64,000 bases of DNA from an uncultured Collinsella sp. (GCA_958435945.1 CAUBIC010000006.1:45045-109044); one strand, 5' to 3'. Counted from the first letter of the stretch, positions 44,259-53,480 are shown. The notes: generated from the sequence alone by a model not told the origin. Translations and numbers: made by a program.

Positions 44259-45557
44259 ATGATATCTTATGGTTCGGAACAGCCCAAATCCTACCGTCCT
44301 CGCCTTTTGGACGAACGACTGCAAACCCTGCTCCAGATTTTTGGAGCGGTCGAGATTCGGGGCACAAAGTGGTGCGGCAAATCATGGACCGCGCTCGCAT
44401 TCGGTGAGAGCGTCGTTCATCTTGACGATCCAAACGTAAAGTCGCTGGTCGAAGCCGATCCTTCGCTCGCTCTTCAGGGCAATAAGCCGCACGTCATCAA
44501 TGAGTGGCAGGAGACCCCCGCAACATGGGACGCCACGCGCCGCGCCGTAGATGCATCCGGCGGCGAGAAGGGCCTCTTTATCCTCACCGGGTCGTCAACG
44601 CCGGCAAAAGACTCTGTCACTCACAGCGGCGCCGGTCGCATAGCTCGTCTCGACATGAGCACCATGACGCTTTGGGAACGAGGGCTTTCAACGGGATCCG
44701 TTTCGCTGCAAGACCTATTCGAAGGATCATTCGAGCCTTCGGCCTATACAGGCTCGCTCCCCATGCTGGCCGACGCAATTTGCTGCGGAGGATGGCCGGC
44801 ACTTGTCGGGGCGAGCCCTCAGATGGCCGCAGAGGTCGTTAACCAATATCTCGATGCCATGTACGAAGTCGGCGTTCCGCAAAAAGGAGGCGTGGGGTCT
44901 ACAGCACGGCACATTGTGTCCTCGCTCGCGCGCAACGTTGCGACCTCTGCCACGCTCAACACCATCGCGGCAGACGCCTCGTTGGGTGACAGTGACGCCC
45001 AGCCGGCAACTTCGACCGTGGCGTTTTACCTCGACATGTTGGAGAGCATGTACGCGATTGTAAATCTGCCCGGCTGGGATGCACCCGTCCGCGCAAAATC
45101 CCGCCTGCGCACCAAGCCAAAGCGCTATTTTGCCGACCCATCCATTCCCGCAGCCGCGCTTGGAATGAATCCCGAAAGGCTCCTTGCGGACGGCCAAACT
45201 TTTGGCCTGCTCTTTGAGTCTCTGTGCATTCATGATCTGAGTGTCTACACCTCATGCCTGCCCGGCTCGCATCCGGGCTCGCTCCACTACTACGGCGACT
45301 CCGACGGGCTTGAGGTTGATGCCATCATCGAGTTGAACGACGGCCGCTGGGCAGCGATAGAAATCAAGCTCGGTGAATCCAAGGTAAGCGACGGAATCCG
45401 CAACATCGAGCGCCTGCGCCGCAAGGTCGCCCTGAACCCTGCCGCGCGCAACCCCCAGCCGGAGTTCTGCGCCGTCATCACCGCGACCTCGCCCTTCTGC
45501 CGCTACGACGCCGAGCACGACGTCTACGTGTTCCCCATTGGAGCGTTGCGGGAGTAA
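44259..45557 (+). CDS. DUF4143-type AAA ATPase
   Basis: This 432-residue protein is of the AAA_14/DUF4143 family. It has a Walker A-like loop (VEIRGTKWCGKSWTA), a Walker B-like VINEWQETP, a TGSSTPA sensor segment, the MSTMTLWERGLSTGS linker and a C-terminal DUF4143 domain with a PD-(D/E)XK-like fold (YYGDSDGLEVDAIIE, AIEIKLGESKV). Such proteins are abundant in anaerobes but uncharacterised. ATG 44259 was chosen because upstream codons run through the palindrome array. Confidence 0.85.
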   Translation: MISYGSEQPKSYRPRLLDERLQTLLQIFGAVEIRGTKWCGKSWTALAFGESVVHLDDPNVKSLVEADPSLALQGNKPHVINEWQETPATWDATRRAVDASGGEKGLFILTGSSTPAKDSVTHSGAGRIARLDMSTMTLWERGLSTGSVSLQDLFEGSFEPSAYTGSLPMLADAICCGGWPALVGASPQMAAEVVNQYLDAMYEVGVPQKGGVGSTARHIVSSLARNVATSATLNTIAADASLGDSDAQPATSTVAFYLDMLESMYAIVNLPGWDAPVRAKSRLRTKPKRYFADPSIPAAALGMNPERLLADGQTFGLLFESLCIHDLSVYTSCLPGSHPGSLHYYGDSDGLEVDAIIELNDGRWAAIEIKLGESKVSDGIRNIERLRRKVALNPAARNPQPEFCAVITATSPFCRYDAEHDVYVFPIGALRE

Positions 45558-45650
45558 GGCGGGCAATTCGAAAATAACGAAGGCCCACCTATCAGCACTT
45601 TTGAAGTTTTAAGTCCGAAGGGCTTGGCTGCCGAGCAACTGTCTCGAAGG

Positions 45651-47156
45651 CTACAGCCCCAGGATGTGCTCCAGATAGCCCTTGTTGAACCAGAACGACT
45701 GCCTGGTCATCCACCGTCCGTCGGGCAGCTCGTAGGCGTTTTTCGCAATATCGCCGATTTCGGTTCCGTCGGCGAATCTGTACGCAGCTTTTGAGGTATG
45801 CGGGCGAACGTGGACGATTGGGTTATCCGCCATACCGGGCAGATTGTTGGTCACCTTGAGCTTTCCGCTTGCATCCCGATACGGATTGAGCTCAACGCCC
45901 TTGCGAATGACCTTTCGCGTCTCGTCCCAGCAAGCCTTTGCGGGGCCTTCGATTTCGTTTGCCGGCATTGCCCAGAATAGGCAGCGGTCAAGGCGCCACA
46001 TTCCCTCGTGGTCCTCGCGGAACACGACGAAGAAGAAACGGCTGGTCTCAAGGCGCGCACGGAAGGAAGACGTCTCCCAGTCCTCATTGATTAGCTGCTT
46101 AAACTCAAACGGAGGGAAGGACATTGCCTGCTCGATGTGTCCCCTCTTATTAACGCGACAAGCACGGACGTTAATCCCAGCCTTAACGAACTCCTCGGCA
46201 GCATTGTTTTTTATGCCGAGCATGCGATAAACGAGCGTCGTCCATTGGGCCTTGTTGCCCGTGTATTCCAATCCGCACTGCTCCGCGATTTGACGATCGG
46301 TCTCGCCATAGTGGCGCTCGATAAGCCCGGTAACATAGCTTTCGAAATCAACAGACTCATCGCCATCCTGAACGATGCTCTCGCCAACGCGTGGGGCACC
46401 GAGAACATAGGTGTGGAGCACGTAGTCCATATACGAGCGCTTGAGCGAAAAGGCGCGACGCTTTGCGCGACGGCGCTCAATCTCACCCGTATCGGTATTG
46501 AAGTACTCGTAATACTGATCAACCCACATCGTCGCTTCGGTTGCGCCCTTTGTGCAGGCGCCCAAGTAGGTGGTCATGCCCTCCGACAGCTCATCCGCGC
46601 GACCGTCCTGAATGTACGAAATGATCTTCTCGTAGTCGGCGCGAATGATCTTCATATCCTCTTCGGGCAGACGAACCATGACTGCACGCTCAATGCGCTG
46701 GTCGTATTTGTCGATAGAGCGATCGCGGCCGTAGTAGATCAGCAGGATATTGCTGAGCTTGGTCTTGAGATGCGAGCTATCGTAGTCGAGAGAAACGGGA
46801 CGATCGTAGGGAATCATTGTCAGAACGAGACGTTCGCCTGCGGATTTGCGACCGTCTTTGAGTACGTCAAAACACGTTGCCTTGAGTTCCACACCCGCCT
46901 CGGGAAAGTCCGGCCGGTCGTCGCTGTTGGCCTTGTAGCCAAAGTAACGCTCCTCGATCAGGGTCCCCATACCGCCCTTGTACTTTTTGGAGCCAAAGTC
47001 CTTGGGCGCACTCTCCCCCTCCGGCGCAATACCAAGCTCGAGAATATCGCGAAACGTCATCCCGTCGAGATTGGCAGCATACCGCTCGATGCTAGAGGGG
47101 TCAGAAAAATCGGTATCGTCAAGCATACGCTTGAAGTCGAGGTGCTTCTTGGACAT
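45651..47156 (-). CDS. Sau3AI/MutH-type type II restriction endonuclease
   Basis: This 501-residue protein matches the layout of Sau3AI (about 490 residues): an N-terminal catalytic MutH-like domain with FPEAGVELKATCFDVL (Asp/Glu-x-Lys active-site pattern), MIPYDRPVSL, and a C-terminal allosteric MutH-like copy. Sau3AI-type enzymes cut at GATC. ATG 47156 follows GGAGGTACC. It is divergent from the cytosine methyltransferase gene, making a complete restriction-modification pair. Specificity for GATC is inferred from family. Confidence 0.88.
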   Translation of the reverse strand: MSKKHLDFKRMLDDTDFSDPSSIERYAANLDGMTFRDILELGIAPEGESAPKDFGSKKYKGGMGTLIEERYFGYKANSDDRPDFPEAGVELKATCFDVLKDGRKSAGERLVLTMIPYDRPVSLDYDSSHLKTKLSNILLIYYGRDRSIDKYDQRIERAVMVRLPEEDMKIIRADYEKIISYIQDGRADELSEGMTTYLGACTKGATEATMWVDQYYEYFNTDTGEIERRRAKRRAFSLKRSYMDYVLHTYVLGAPRVGESIVQDGDESVDFESYVTGLIERHYGETDRQIAEQCGLEYTGNKAQWTTLVYRMLGIKNNAAEEFVKAGINVRACRVNKRGHIEQAMSFPPFEFKQLINEDWETSSFRARLETSRFFFVVFREDHEGMWRLDRCLFWAMPANEIEGPAKACWDETRKVIRKGVELNPYRDASGKLKVTNNLPGMADNPIVHVRPHTSKAAYRFADGTEIGDIAKNAYELPDGRWMTRQSFWFNKGYLEHILGL

Positions 47157-47297
47157 GGGGTACCTCCGAACGTCGCAGTTAACCTCATGGTAGTTCAGGC
47201 CAGCATATTCCTCCATGAAATTGAGGTCTTGATCTTGTCCGCTCGATCGGTTATTGTTGTGAGCACCATAAACGGACACAGCAGCGATTGGAGAAAC

Positions 47298-48560
47298 GTG
47301 TCTGAGATTAACATTGCCGAGCTTTTTGCGGGCGTCGGCGGATTTCGCCTGGGTCTTGAAGGCTATGCCGACCCGCGTCATCCCGAGTTTTACATGAAGC
47401 CCGCCGGCCCCTTCCATACTATTTGGGCCAACCAGTGGGAGCCGCCCGGAACCAAGGCGCGTCAGTTCGCAGCCCGTTGCTATATGGATCGCTTTGGCGA
47501 GGACTCTGTTGTTAACGAAGACATCAATAAGGTGCTTGAACAGGCTGAAGCCGGCGAGATTGAAATCCCTGATGTGCAGATGGTCGTTGGCGGCTTCCCT
47601 TGCCAGGATTACTCTGTCGCACGTCCGCTTAATCAGGCACATGGCATCGAGGGCAAGAAGGGTGTCCTTTGGTGGGACATCTACCACTTCCTCGAGATGA
47701 AGAAGCCGCGCTTCGGTCTCTTTGAGAACGTTGACCGTCTGCTTAAGTCACCTGCGTCTCAGCGCGGTCGCGACTTCGCAATTATCCTGAGTTGCCTCGC
47801 CGACCTCGATTACACCGTCGAATGGCGCGTGGTCAACTCAGCAGAATACGGTTTCCCCCAGCGCCGAAAACGCGTTTACATCTTCTGCGAGAAAAACGCC
47901 GGCGAGGTGGACCTTGTTGATCGCATGCACAACGGCGTTATGGCGAAGGCCTTCCCCGCCATCTACCCTGACGAAATGGCGGAACTCGATGTCCTGCCCG
48001 ATCCTTACGAGAACTCGACTCGCTTTGGCGTTGGTCAAAAGACCTCTCAGTTTAAGAATGCCGGCGTCATGCAGGGCTGTCATGTTCTGACCTGCGACTT
48101 CGCTGAAAACTATCACGGTGAGCGCCGCGTGCTTGGCGATGTACTTGTCGATGAGGCAGTTGTTCCGGAGCAGTTTTACATTTCAGACGAAAAGCTTCCC
48201 GACTGGCGCTACCTCAAGGGTAGCAAGCGCGAGGAACGCACCAACAAAAAGACGGGCTTTACGTACACGTATTCCGAGGGAGCCATGAGCTTCCCGGATG
48301 CTACCGACAAACCGAGCCGCACGATACTCACGGGCGAAGGCGGCACGGGCGCCAGCCGTTTCAAGCATGTCATCGAATGCCCCGACGGTCGTTTCCGTCG
48401 CCTCGTTCCCGACGAGCTCGATCAGCTCCAGGGATTCCCAAAGGGTTGGACGGACACCGGCATGACCGATGGTCATCGAGCCTTCTGCATGGGTAACGCA
48501 CTTGTCACTGGCGTGCCCCACCGCATCGGCGAGGCCATGGTTGAGGTGTACGAGCTGTAG
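47298..48560 (+). CDS. DNA (cytosine-5) methyltransferase of the Sau3AI-type system
   Basis: This 420-residue C5-methyltransferase has motif I (AELFAGVGGFRLGLE), motif IV with the catalytic PCQ (GGFPCQDYSVA), motif VI (ENVDRLL), motif VIII (QRRKRVYIF) and motif X (GNALVTGVP). It would protect the site cut by the divergent endonuclease, probably GATC. GTG 47298 follows TGGAG and gives the canonical N-terminus; earlier in-frame codons overlap the endonuclease gene. Two GATC sites lie in the shared 141-bp promoter region. Confidence 0.93.
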   Translation: MSEINIAELFAGVGGFRLGLEGYADPRHPEFYMKPAGPFHTIWANQWEPPGTKARQFAARCYMDRFGEDSVVNEDINKVLEQAEAGEIEIPDVQMVVGGFPCQDYSVARPLNQAHGIEGKKGVLWWDIYHFLEMKKPRFGLFENVDRLLKSPASQRGRDFAIILSCLADLDYTVEWRVVNSAEYGFPQRRKRVYIFCEKNAGEVDLVDRMHNGVMAKAFPAIYPDEMAELDVLPDPYENSTRFGVGQKTSQFKNAGVMQGCHVLTCDFAENYHGERRVLGDVLVDEAVVPEQFYISDEKLPDWRYLKGSKREERTNKKTGFTYTYSEGAMSFPDATDKPSRTILTGEGGTGASRFKHVIECPDGRFRRLVPDELDQLQGFPKGWTDTGMTDGHRAFCMGNALVTGVPHRIGEAMVEVYEL

Positions 48561-48585
48561 CCAAGCCGCTTTTGGCACAAACAAA

Positions 48586-48622
48586 CGATGGCCAGTTCAA
48601 ACCTGAACTGGCCATCGTCTTT
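48586..48622. terminator. Bidirectional terminator between convergent genes
   Basis: CGATGGCCAGTTCA and its perfect complement (48604-48617) enclose the loop AACC. TCTTTAATT follows on the plus strand. It serves the methyltransferase gene and probably the convergent TasA-like gene. Confidence 0.82.
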
Positions 48623-48651
48623 AATTACGTCGTTGCGATTATTTTGACCGG

Positions 48652-49584
48652 CTATTCAGTCGCTACGCCAACCAAATTGAGCGTGACATTAAAAGTTGGA
48701 TTTGCTTTCTGCACATCATCCAAATCGGACACGTTAACACAATCTGAATCCGTGCCCTCCATTCAGATGATGACCTTTATACGAGTGCCGCTATAGCCAA
48801 CATTCGTGGCGATAGCCTTACCGTTTTGCCCGGCCGGCCTATCATATAGAGAACCGTTTTTTGCGGCCGCCCAGTTCCCATTCTGCTGATCAACAAGATT
48901 GTCGGCATACAAGTGCATGTAACTTGCTTCTTGGGTCGTATCCCCCGCCGAAGCAACGCAGCTCCAGCCCATGGTGGCATTAACATCGTTGCCAGTTTTG
49001 GTAGAAGATGGCTGCGTCGGAGCATAGACAAACTTAAGGTCATCGCCGACAACAACGCCGACCCTCAAGGACCCCTTAATCTTATTGAACCAGTTTTCCG
49101 AAGCCCCCGCTGAAGGCGTGACGACTAAGGGCCTGTCAGGATTCAAATAGACATCGGCACGACCGGTCACCTTAACCGTATAGACGGTATAGTTTCCCGC
49201 CGCAAATGCGTAATACGAGTTGTTACTCTGACTGTAAAGACCCTTTTCGTCGGTATTGGCTTCTTTATAAGAGCTGACCTTTGTATTGCTCCAGGTAGCG
49301 GGCACAAACCATGATTTCGCGTCATCCGTTGAAGAAGGACTGATTTGATTTCCAACAGCAGATGCCGTCGTCAGTGCTTCGCGGTTATCCTCATGATTAG
49401 GCGTATCTCCGGACACTATCTGGAGAACCATTCCGTTTGTCTGAGCGCTAATGCTGCCTGTAGTTGCCTTAACCGTAGAATTGGTAACAAACCATGCATA
49501 CGTAGCCGACCCGAGTGCCACAGCAGCCATTACAACCGAAATAGCGGCAATCCTGAGCTGCTTTCTCATTTCGCAAATATTCAT
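48652..49584 (-). pseudogene. TasA/CalY-like secreted protein interrupted by an in-frame TGA
   Basis: Residues 1-273 are open: MNICEMRKQLRIAAISVV, the SipW-type signal core MAAVALGSATYAWFVTN, and an exported domain. At 48763-48765 a TGA interrupts IKVII, and the same frame continues MEGTDSDCVN for 36 codons to a TAG at 48652. Paralogues read RIWLEGTDPNC or YVWLEGCDPDC here, so the TGA stands where TGG (Trp) is expected. It is therefore a recent nonsense mutation, a readthrough gene or a sequencing error. The truncated product would end at 48763. Confidence 0.8.
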
Positions 49585-49663
49585 CTTTCACCTACTTTCT
49601 TTTCAAAAAGGGCGGAGCCGAAAGACCCCGCCCTCAAGTCAGCAGATATGCCATCCCACTTGG

Positions 49664-50470
49664 TTAGTTGTTTCCATTGGGAGTAGCAGCGAATTCAACG
49701 GTGACCTTATTAGTAGAGGTCAGCTTCTCAAGATTATTGGTGTAAACAGCCTGATCCGATCCCTCATAATAAAGATAAACGTTTACAACATGATCCTGGC
49801 CAGGCAAAACCTCGCCAAAATTCGGAACCTTGTTACCGTCCTCGGAGCTAAGCTTAACTACGTACTTAGCGGAATCAGCCTCTTGGCCGTACACAACCCA
49901 TTTATTAGCATCGGTGCCGTCAACAACCAAAACACGCAAAGCCTTAGCCAGGGCAGAGCCATTATTGGCCTCATCCGTGGCATCATACTTCCCGTTGGCA
50001 ATGCCAGCAACCTTCAGGTCTTTCATCTTCTGACCCTTAGTACTCACATTGAAGGGAACGTGAAGGGCGTAGCCCTCGTCCACGGCCTCAGTGGGGGTGC
50101 CATTTGCGCCAATCTTTTTCAGAGCATCTTTTAGGGCACCATTGGTCGTCGTCGTACCATTTCCCGTCCAGAACTCGCCAACATGCGCAACGGAGCTCAG
50201 ATCCGCCTGCTCGCCAAAAGTTGCAGGGAAAAGGGCCTTGTCTTGCACATCCGTCTCGACGGCACTTTCGTTAGCGTCTTTTGCGCCAGTGGTGCCTTTC
50301 GCAATCGTCATGTAAGCAGCGTTCGACTGGGCGCTGATGCTGCTCGTCGTTGCCTTGACGGTATTGTTCGTCACAAACCATGCAAACGTGGCGGAGCCGA
50401 GGGCTACGGCTGCCACGAGGACCATGGCGATGGCGGCACCCATCTGCTTCTTTAATGCCTTGGTATCCAT
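49664..50470 (-). CDS. TasA/CalY-like SipW-dependent secreted protein
   Basis: This 268-residue protein starts MDTKALKKQMGAAIAMVLV with the signal core AAVALGSATFAWFVTNNTVKA, nearly identical to its neighbour at 48652-49584. The exported domain is Thr/Asn-rich with no Cys and ends VVNVYLYYEGSDQAVYTNN, a divergent form of the shared signature. ATG 50470 follows AAGGGG. The low charge, small size and absence of Cys make it a plausible major fibre subunit. It lies 79 bases upstream of the interrupted paralogue, same strand. Confidence 0.83.
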   Translation of the reverse strand: MDTKALKKQMGAAIAMVLVAAVALGSATFAWFVTNNTVKATTSSISAQSNAAYMTIAKGTTGAKDANESAVETDVQDKALFPATFGEQADLSSVAHVGEFWTGNGTTTTNGALKDALKKIGANGTPTEAVDEGYALHVPFNVSTKGQKMKDLKVAGIANGKYDATDEANNGSALAKALRVLVVDGTDANKWVVYGQEADSAKYVVKLSSEDGNKVPNFGEVLPGQDHVVNVYLYYEGSDQAVYTNNLEKLTSTNKVTVEFAATPNGNN

Positions 50471-50869
50471 GCGGACCCCTTTCTTTCCCCATTCATCACA
50501 GATGATCCTCGAGAAGCCCGGAAGGGGAGCCCGCGCTTTCGTGTTGGATGTTGCTTGCCCATCCTTTAGACATGGAATCGAGAATACCATAATTCTTACG
50601 ATTTCCTTATGAGTTTTCGAGAGCTTACATTCCGGCAGATTCATAGGCCCACCTCGGGTTATATGTGGTGCTATGCGAATATCGTTCACCTTATTTGATC
50701 TCTCTTCCGCTCAGTCATAAGTCCCTCTTAAGGCTTGCGACCGCAGTGCCATGCCAACGCATGCATACGCCCTCCGCCGAGCTTCGCCCGAGCCTCTCCC
50801 CACTCGCTATACTGGTGCAGAACGTGTCATTTTTTTGCCTGTTAAACGGGCTATTTGTTGGGAGGACTC
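50471..50869. other. 399-bp divergent promoter region
   Basis: This gap separates the TasA-like gene (minus) from the 50870 gene (plus). It is AT-rich compared with its flanks in the 50550-50720 part. A TATACT -10-like box precedes the plus-strand gene near 50811. On the minus strand TATTCT near 50585 is a possible -10 for the TasA-like gene. No gene, repeat or riboswitch was recognised. Confidence 0.4.
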
Positions 50870-51379
50870 ATGCCTGCCGCCAATCAACCCAAGGGAAGCG
50901 TTTCCACCGGATCGATTAAGCCGGTGACGCGTAAGGCCGTCCGTTGTCAGCGCGAAGTCGCCTGGTTGGTCACGCAAGCGGCCGGTAAGCTCGTCGCCAC
51001 CACCGACGACGTCAACGCGCCCACACCCAGCTTTGTACTGGCGGCGGCATTGTCGTACACCCGCAAGCAAGAGCAGGCTGCTCAGGACAACGGACGCGCA
51101 GTTGACTACGATGCCGTCATAGCTCCCGACCTTGCGAGCTTTTGTCAGGCTGCGGGGCTGCCCGCAGCGCCCAACGCGCTTTCGGACGCGGGCTACATGT
51201 TCACGCTCTCGGGTGCGGATCTGATCCGCGACCTTTATGTCTACTGCAGCGACCTGGACGAACGCATGGGAGACGCGGCGCAGGTCAAGCCAGGCTACGC
51301 GATCAAACTCGCGCTGCGGTTGTTCTTGCTAGACGGCGCCTCAGCCGCCATCGCCTCCGACGGCAAAACCTCGGCATAA
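50870..51379 (+). CDS. Hypothetical protein
   Basis: This 169-residue soluble protein has no recognised domain. It has a Lys/Arg-rich N-terminus (residues 1-30), then mostly helical sequence with AALSYTRKQEQAAQDNGRAVDYDAV and SGADLIRDLYVYCSDLDERMGD, ending in a hydrophobic amphipathic helix (YAIKLALRLFLLDGASA). The coding sequence is supported by a GGGAGGACT ribosome site, codon bias and a terminator after it. It has no membrane segment or signal peptide. Confidence 0.6.
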   Translation: MPAANQPKGSVSTGSIKPVTRKAVRCQREVAWLVTQAAGKLVATTDDVNAPTPSFVLAAALSYTRKQEQAAQDNGRAVDYDAVIAPDLASFCQAAGLPAAPNALSDAGYMFTLSGADLIRDLYVYCSDLDERMGDAAQVKPGYAIKLALRLFLLDGASAAIASDGKTSA

Positions 51380-51390
51380 GCCACCACCAA

Positions 51391-51428
51391 AAGCGCCGGG
51401 CCGGGAAATCAATCCCAGCCCGGCGCTT
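51391..51428. terminator. Bidirectional terminator
   Basis: AAGCGCCGGGC and GCCCGGCGCTT form a strong stem with a CC/GG extension; CTTCGTT follows on plus and TTTTGGTGG on minus. It lies between the convergent 50870 and 51436 genes. Confidence 0.78.
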
Positions 51429-51435
51429 CTTCGTT

Positions 51436-52575
51436 CTACTTGTCCCCGTCCCCTGCGGGCGAGTTCTTTTGGTTGCGACGGTTACTCCAAGTCACGTTGT
51501 GTTCCTTGTAGTAATCGGGCGCCTCGTTGCCGCTCGCGCTAATGGGGTCGTTGCCGGTCAGGGTGTCGGCAATATCCTGCACGAACTTAACGAACAGGCT
51601 CGAATCGTCGGTCTCGGACGAATCAAAATCGAAACCGAACTCCACCGCGCCGCCGATGATCTTGTCCACACACTCCGGATCATCGCCATCCAGCCAAATG
51701 ACCACGGTGTACTTGTCCACATCGCCCACGCGGAAGTTCTTGTGGCTGATGGTCGTCACCACGTCTTTGGACGCAAACGGCTCGGTGTTGGGTTCGGGAT
51801 TGCCGTTGGCCGCAGCCGCTGCATAGGTGGTGGGCTCGCCATTGCGATACACCCTCACGCGCGCCGCCTTTTCCACGCCCTTGCTGGCGCTGACCACCTT
51901 GAGCTTGGCGCTGTAGCCCAGATCGGTCTTGCCGGCGTTGCGGATATAGAAGGTGTACGCCACGTAGTTTTTACCGTTGTGGCTGCCGTCGATGTCGTCC
52001 AGGTTGTCGGGCAGGTCCTCGGCGGCGATATTGGTGCCGTTGTCCAAGGCGTCGGCGGCCAGGCGCGCGGTGGCGTTGTTAAAGTCGCCGTTGTCGGCAA
52101 TGGCAACGCCGCGGCGGAACAGCTCCAGGCGGTTGAGGTTGATGGTGAAGTTACCCATGTTTTCCTGCATAAACGATAGGGCGAACAACACGCCAAAGGC
52201 AAGCGCCAGCACCACGAGGGCCTTTTGCAGCTTGTCCATGCGCAGCAGCGCCGCGCCGATGCGCTCCATGCGGCGCTTGGGCATATACATGGACACGACC
52301 GCGTCGGGGTCGATGTCGTCGAGGTCCTGGTCGGCCAGCGCCTGCTCCAGCTCCTCGATGCGCACCACGCCGCGGAGGTTGCGCTTGGGCTTGCGCTTGC
52401 GGTTGGGCTTGCCGAAGCGCTTGCGGGAGGCGGGAGCCTGCTCGGGCGCGGAGTCCTCGCCGGGCGCGTCCTCGGCATTGGCGCCGGGTGCGTTCTGCGA
52501 CGTGTCCTCGGCCAAATCCTCGGGCAAATCCTCGGCAGATTGATCTTTGTTGTCGTTACGCTTGAACAGTGCCAT
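51436..52575 (-). CDS. Membrane-anchored TasA-like protein with long acidic cytoplasmic tail
   Basis: This 379-residue protein has a cytoplasmic N-terminus of about 115 residues (acidic, then KRFGKPNRKRKPKRNLRG, then EELEQALADQDLDDIDPDAVVSMYMPKRR), one membrane helix (ALVVLALAFGVLFALSFM) and an extracellular domain with YTVVIWLDGDDPECVDKIIGG, the same C-terminal signature as the SipW substrates. No A-T-Y-A-W-F cleavage box is present, so it probably stays anchored and could be a base or anchor for the fibre. It follows the PilZ gene by 5 bases. Confidence 0.72.
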   Translation of the reverse strand: MALFKRNDNKDQSAEDLPEDLAEDTSQNAPGANAEDAPGEDSAPEQAPASRKRFGKPNRKRKPKRNLRGVVRIEELEQALADQDLDDIDPDAVVSMYMPKRRMERIGAALLRMDKLQKALVVLALAFGVLFALSFMQENMGNFTINLNRLELFRRGVAIADNGDFNNATARLAADALDNGTNIAAEDLPDNLDDIDGSHNGKNYVAYTFYIRNAGKTDLGYSAKLKVVSASKGVEKAARVRVYRNGEPTTYAAAAANGNPEPNTEPFASKDVVTTISHKNFRVGDVDKYTVVIWLDGDDPECVDKIIGGAVEFGFDFDSSETDDSSLFVKFVQDIADTLTGNDPISASGNEAPDYYKEHNVTWSNRRNQKNSPAGDGDK

Positions 52576-52580
52576 GGCGA

Positions 52581-53246
52581 TCAAAGCTTATATTTGGCGC
52601 GGATGTAGCCGACGTATTCTTTGACGAGCTCGCGCTCCATGTCGTCGGCATAACGGAACTGCAGGCCGCAGACGTTGCGGTACAGGCTGCCCTTGGGCGC
52701 GCGGCGTACCCAGCACACGATGCCCAGCTGCTCGGGCAGCTCGTGGCGCTCGCCCTGCAGGCGGATCGCGGGCATTTGTACGGCCAGGGCCTCGCCCACG
52801 TCGGGGTAGTCGTTGAGGTAGATGGCCAGGCCGCCGGCCGAGACGTCGATGGTCATGGCGTCCTCGGGCTCGGGGGTCGGCGCGTTGTCGCGCTGGTAGG
52901 TCAGACGCATGGCGACCTTAAAACGCTCGTCGCGACGCTTGACGAAGGTGCGCTGCTCGGCGACTTTGCGCATTTTCCAGTAGGTGCGGATGCCCTTTTT
53001 CTCGACCGACTCGGGGTAGCCGGCCAGCACGAACGTCTCCTCGCCCACTTTGTACTGCAGCAACAGCTTTTGGTTTTCGTCCATGATGAGCGGCTTGCCG
53101 GCAAGCATGGGCGCGCTCATAAGAAAGTACGCCTCGTCCAGGTTCTCTTTGTACGTGGCGAGCATGTTGAAGTCGGTTTTTTGGCCCATGGGCACGTCGA
53201 ATGCCACTTGAAGCTTGGTCCCCGGCGTTATCTGCTGCTCTGCCAT
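52581..53246 (-). CDS. PilZ domain (cyclic-di-GMP binding) protein
   Basis: This 221-residue protein has an N-terminal YcgR-like beta domain (GTKLQVAFDVPMGQKTDF) and a C-terminal PilZ domain with KRRDERFKVAMRL (RxxxR) and IDVSAGGLAIYL (D/NxSxxG), the two motifs that bind cyclic-di-GMP. It is soluble. ATG 53246 follows GGGGGAG. It is co-transcribed with the membrane-anchored TasA-like gene just downstream, suggesting second-messenger control of the surface structure or of the neighbouring pili. Confidence 0.88.
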   Translation of the reverse strand: MAEQQITPGTKLQVAFDVPMGQKTDFNMLATYKENLDEAYFLMSAPMLAGKPLIMDENQKLLLQYKVGEETFVLAGYPESVEKKGIRTYWKMRKVAEQRTFVKRRDERFKVAMRLTYQRDNAPTPEPEDAMTIDVSAGGLAIYLNDYPDVGEALAVQMPAIRLQGERHELPEQLGIVCWVRRAPKGSLYRNVCGLQFRYADDMERELVKEYVGYIRAKYKL

Positions 53247-53406
53247 GTTTTCTCCCCCAGTCGCGGGCGCCGATATCATCGTCGTGCGCGATGCACATTT
53301 GGCTATTGTAACTGCTTTGCCGTAGGTTTCGATGTGCGGTGCGTGAAATGGCGGGATGGTGGGGGCCTAGCGCACTTTGGCTCGGCAGCGGGCACAGCGG
53401 GCACCA

Positions 53407-53449
53407 CACGAGCGTGGATTATTGGACAGTCGGAAAATCCACGCTCGTG
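53407..53449. repeat. Hairpin repeat of the AATCCACGCTCG family
   Basis: Perfect 14-bp arms (CACGAGCGTGGATT and its complement) flank a 15-base loop in the 234-bp gap between the PilZ and AlbA_2 genes. The right half contains the unit GTCGGAAAATCCACGCTCG, which recurs in tandem at 55323-55396, 60338-60387 and 61745-61786. Confidence 0.8.
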
Positions 53450-53480
53450 CAGTAGCCGCAGTCGCCGCCATCGACATTCG

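Noticed and set aside
48763..48765. TGA as selenocysteine or a reassigned Trp codon
   Set aside because: Paralogues have Trp or Tyr, not Cys; other genes in the window end normally with TGA and use TGG for Trp, so a genome-wide recoding is not supported.
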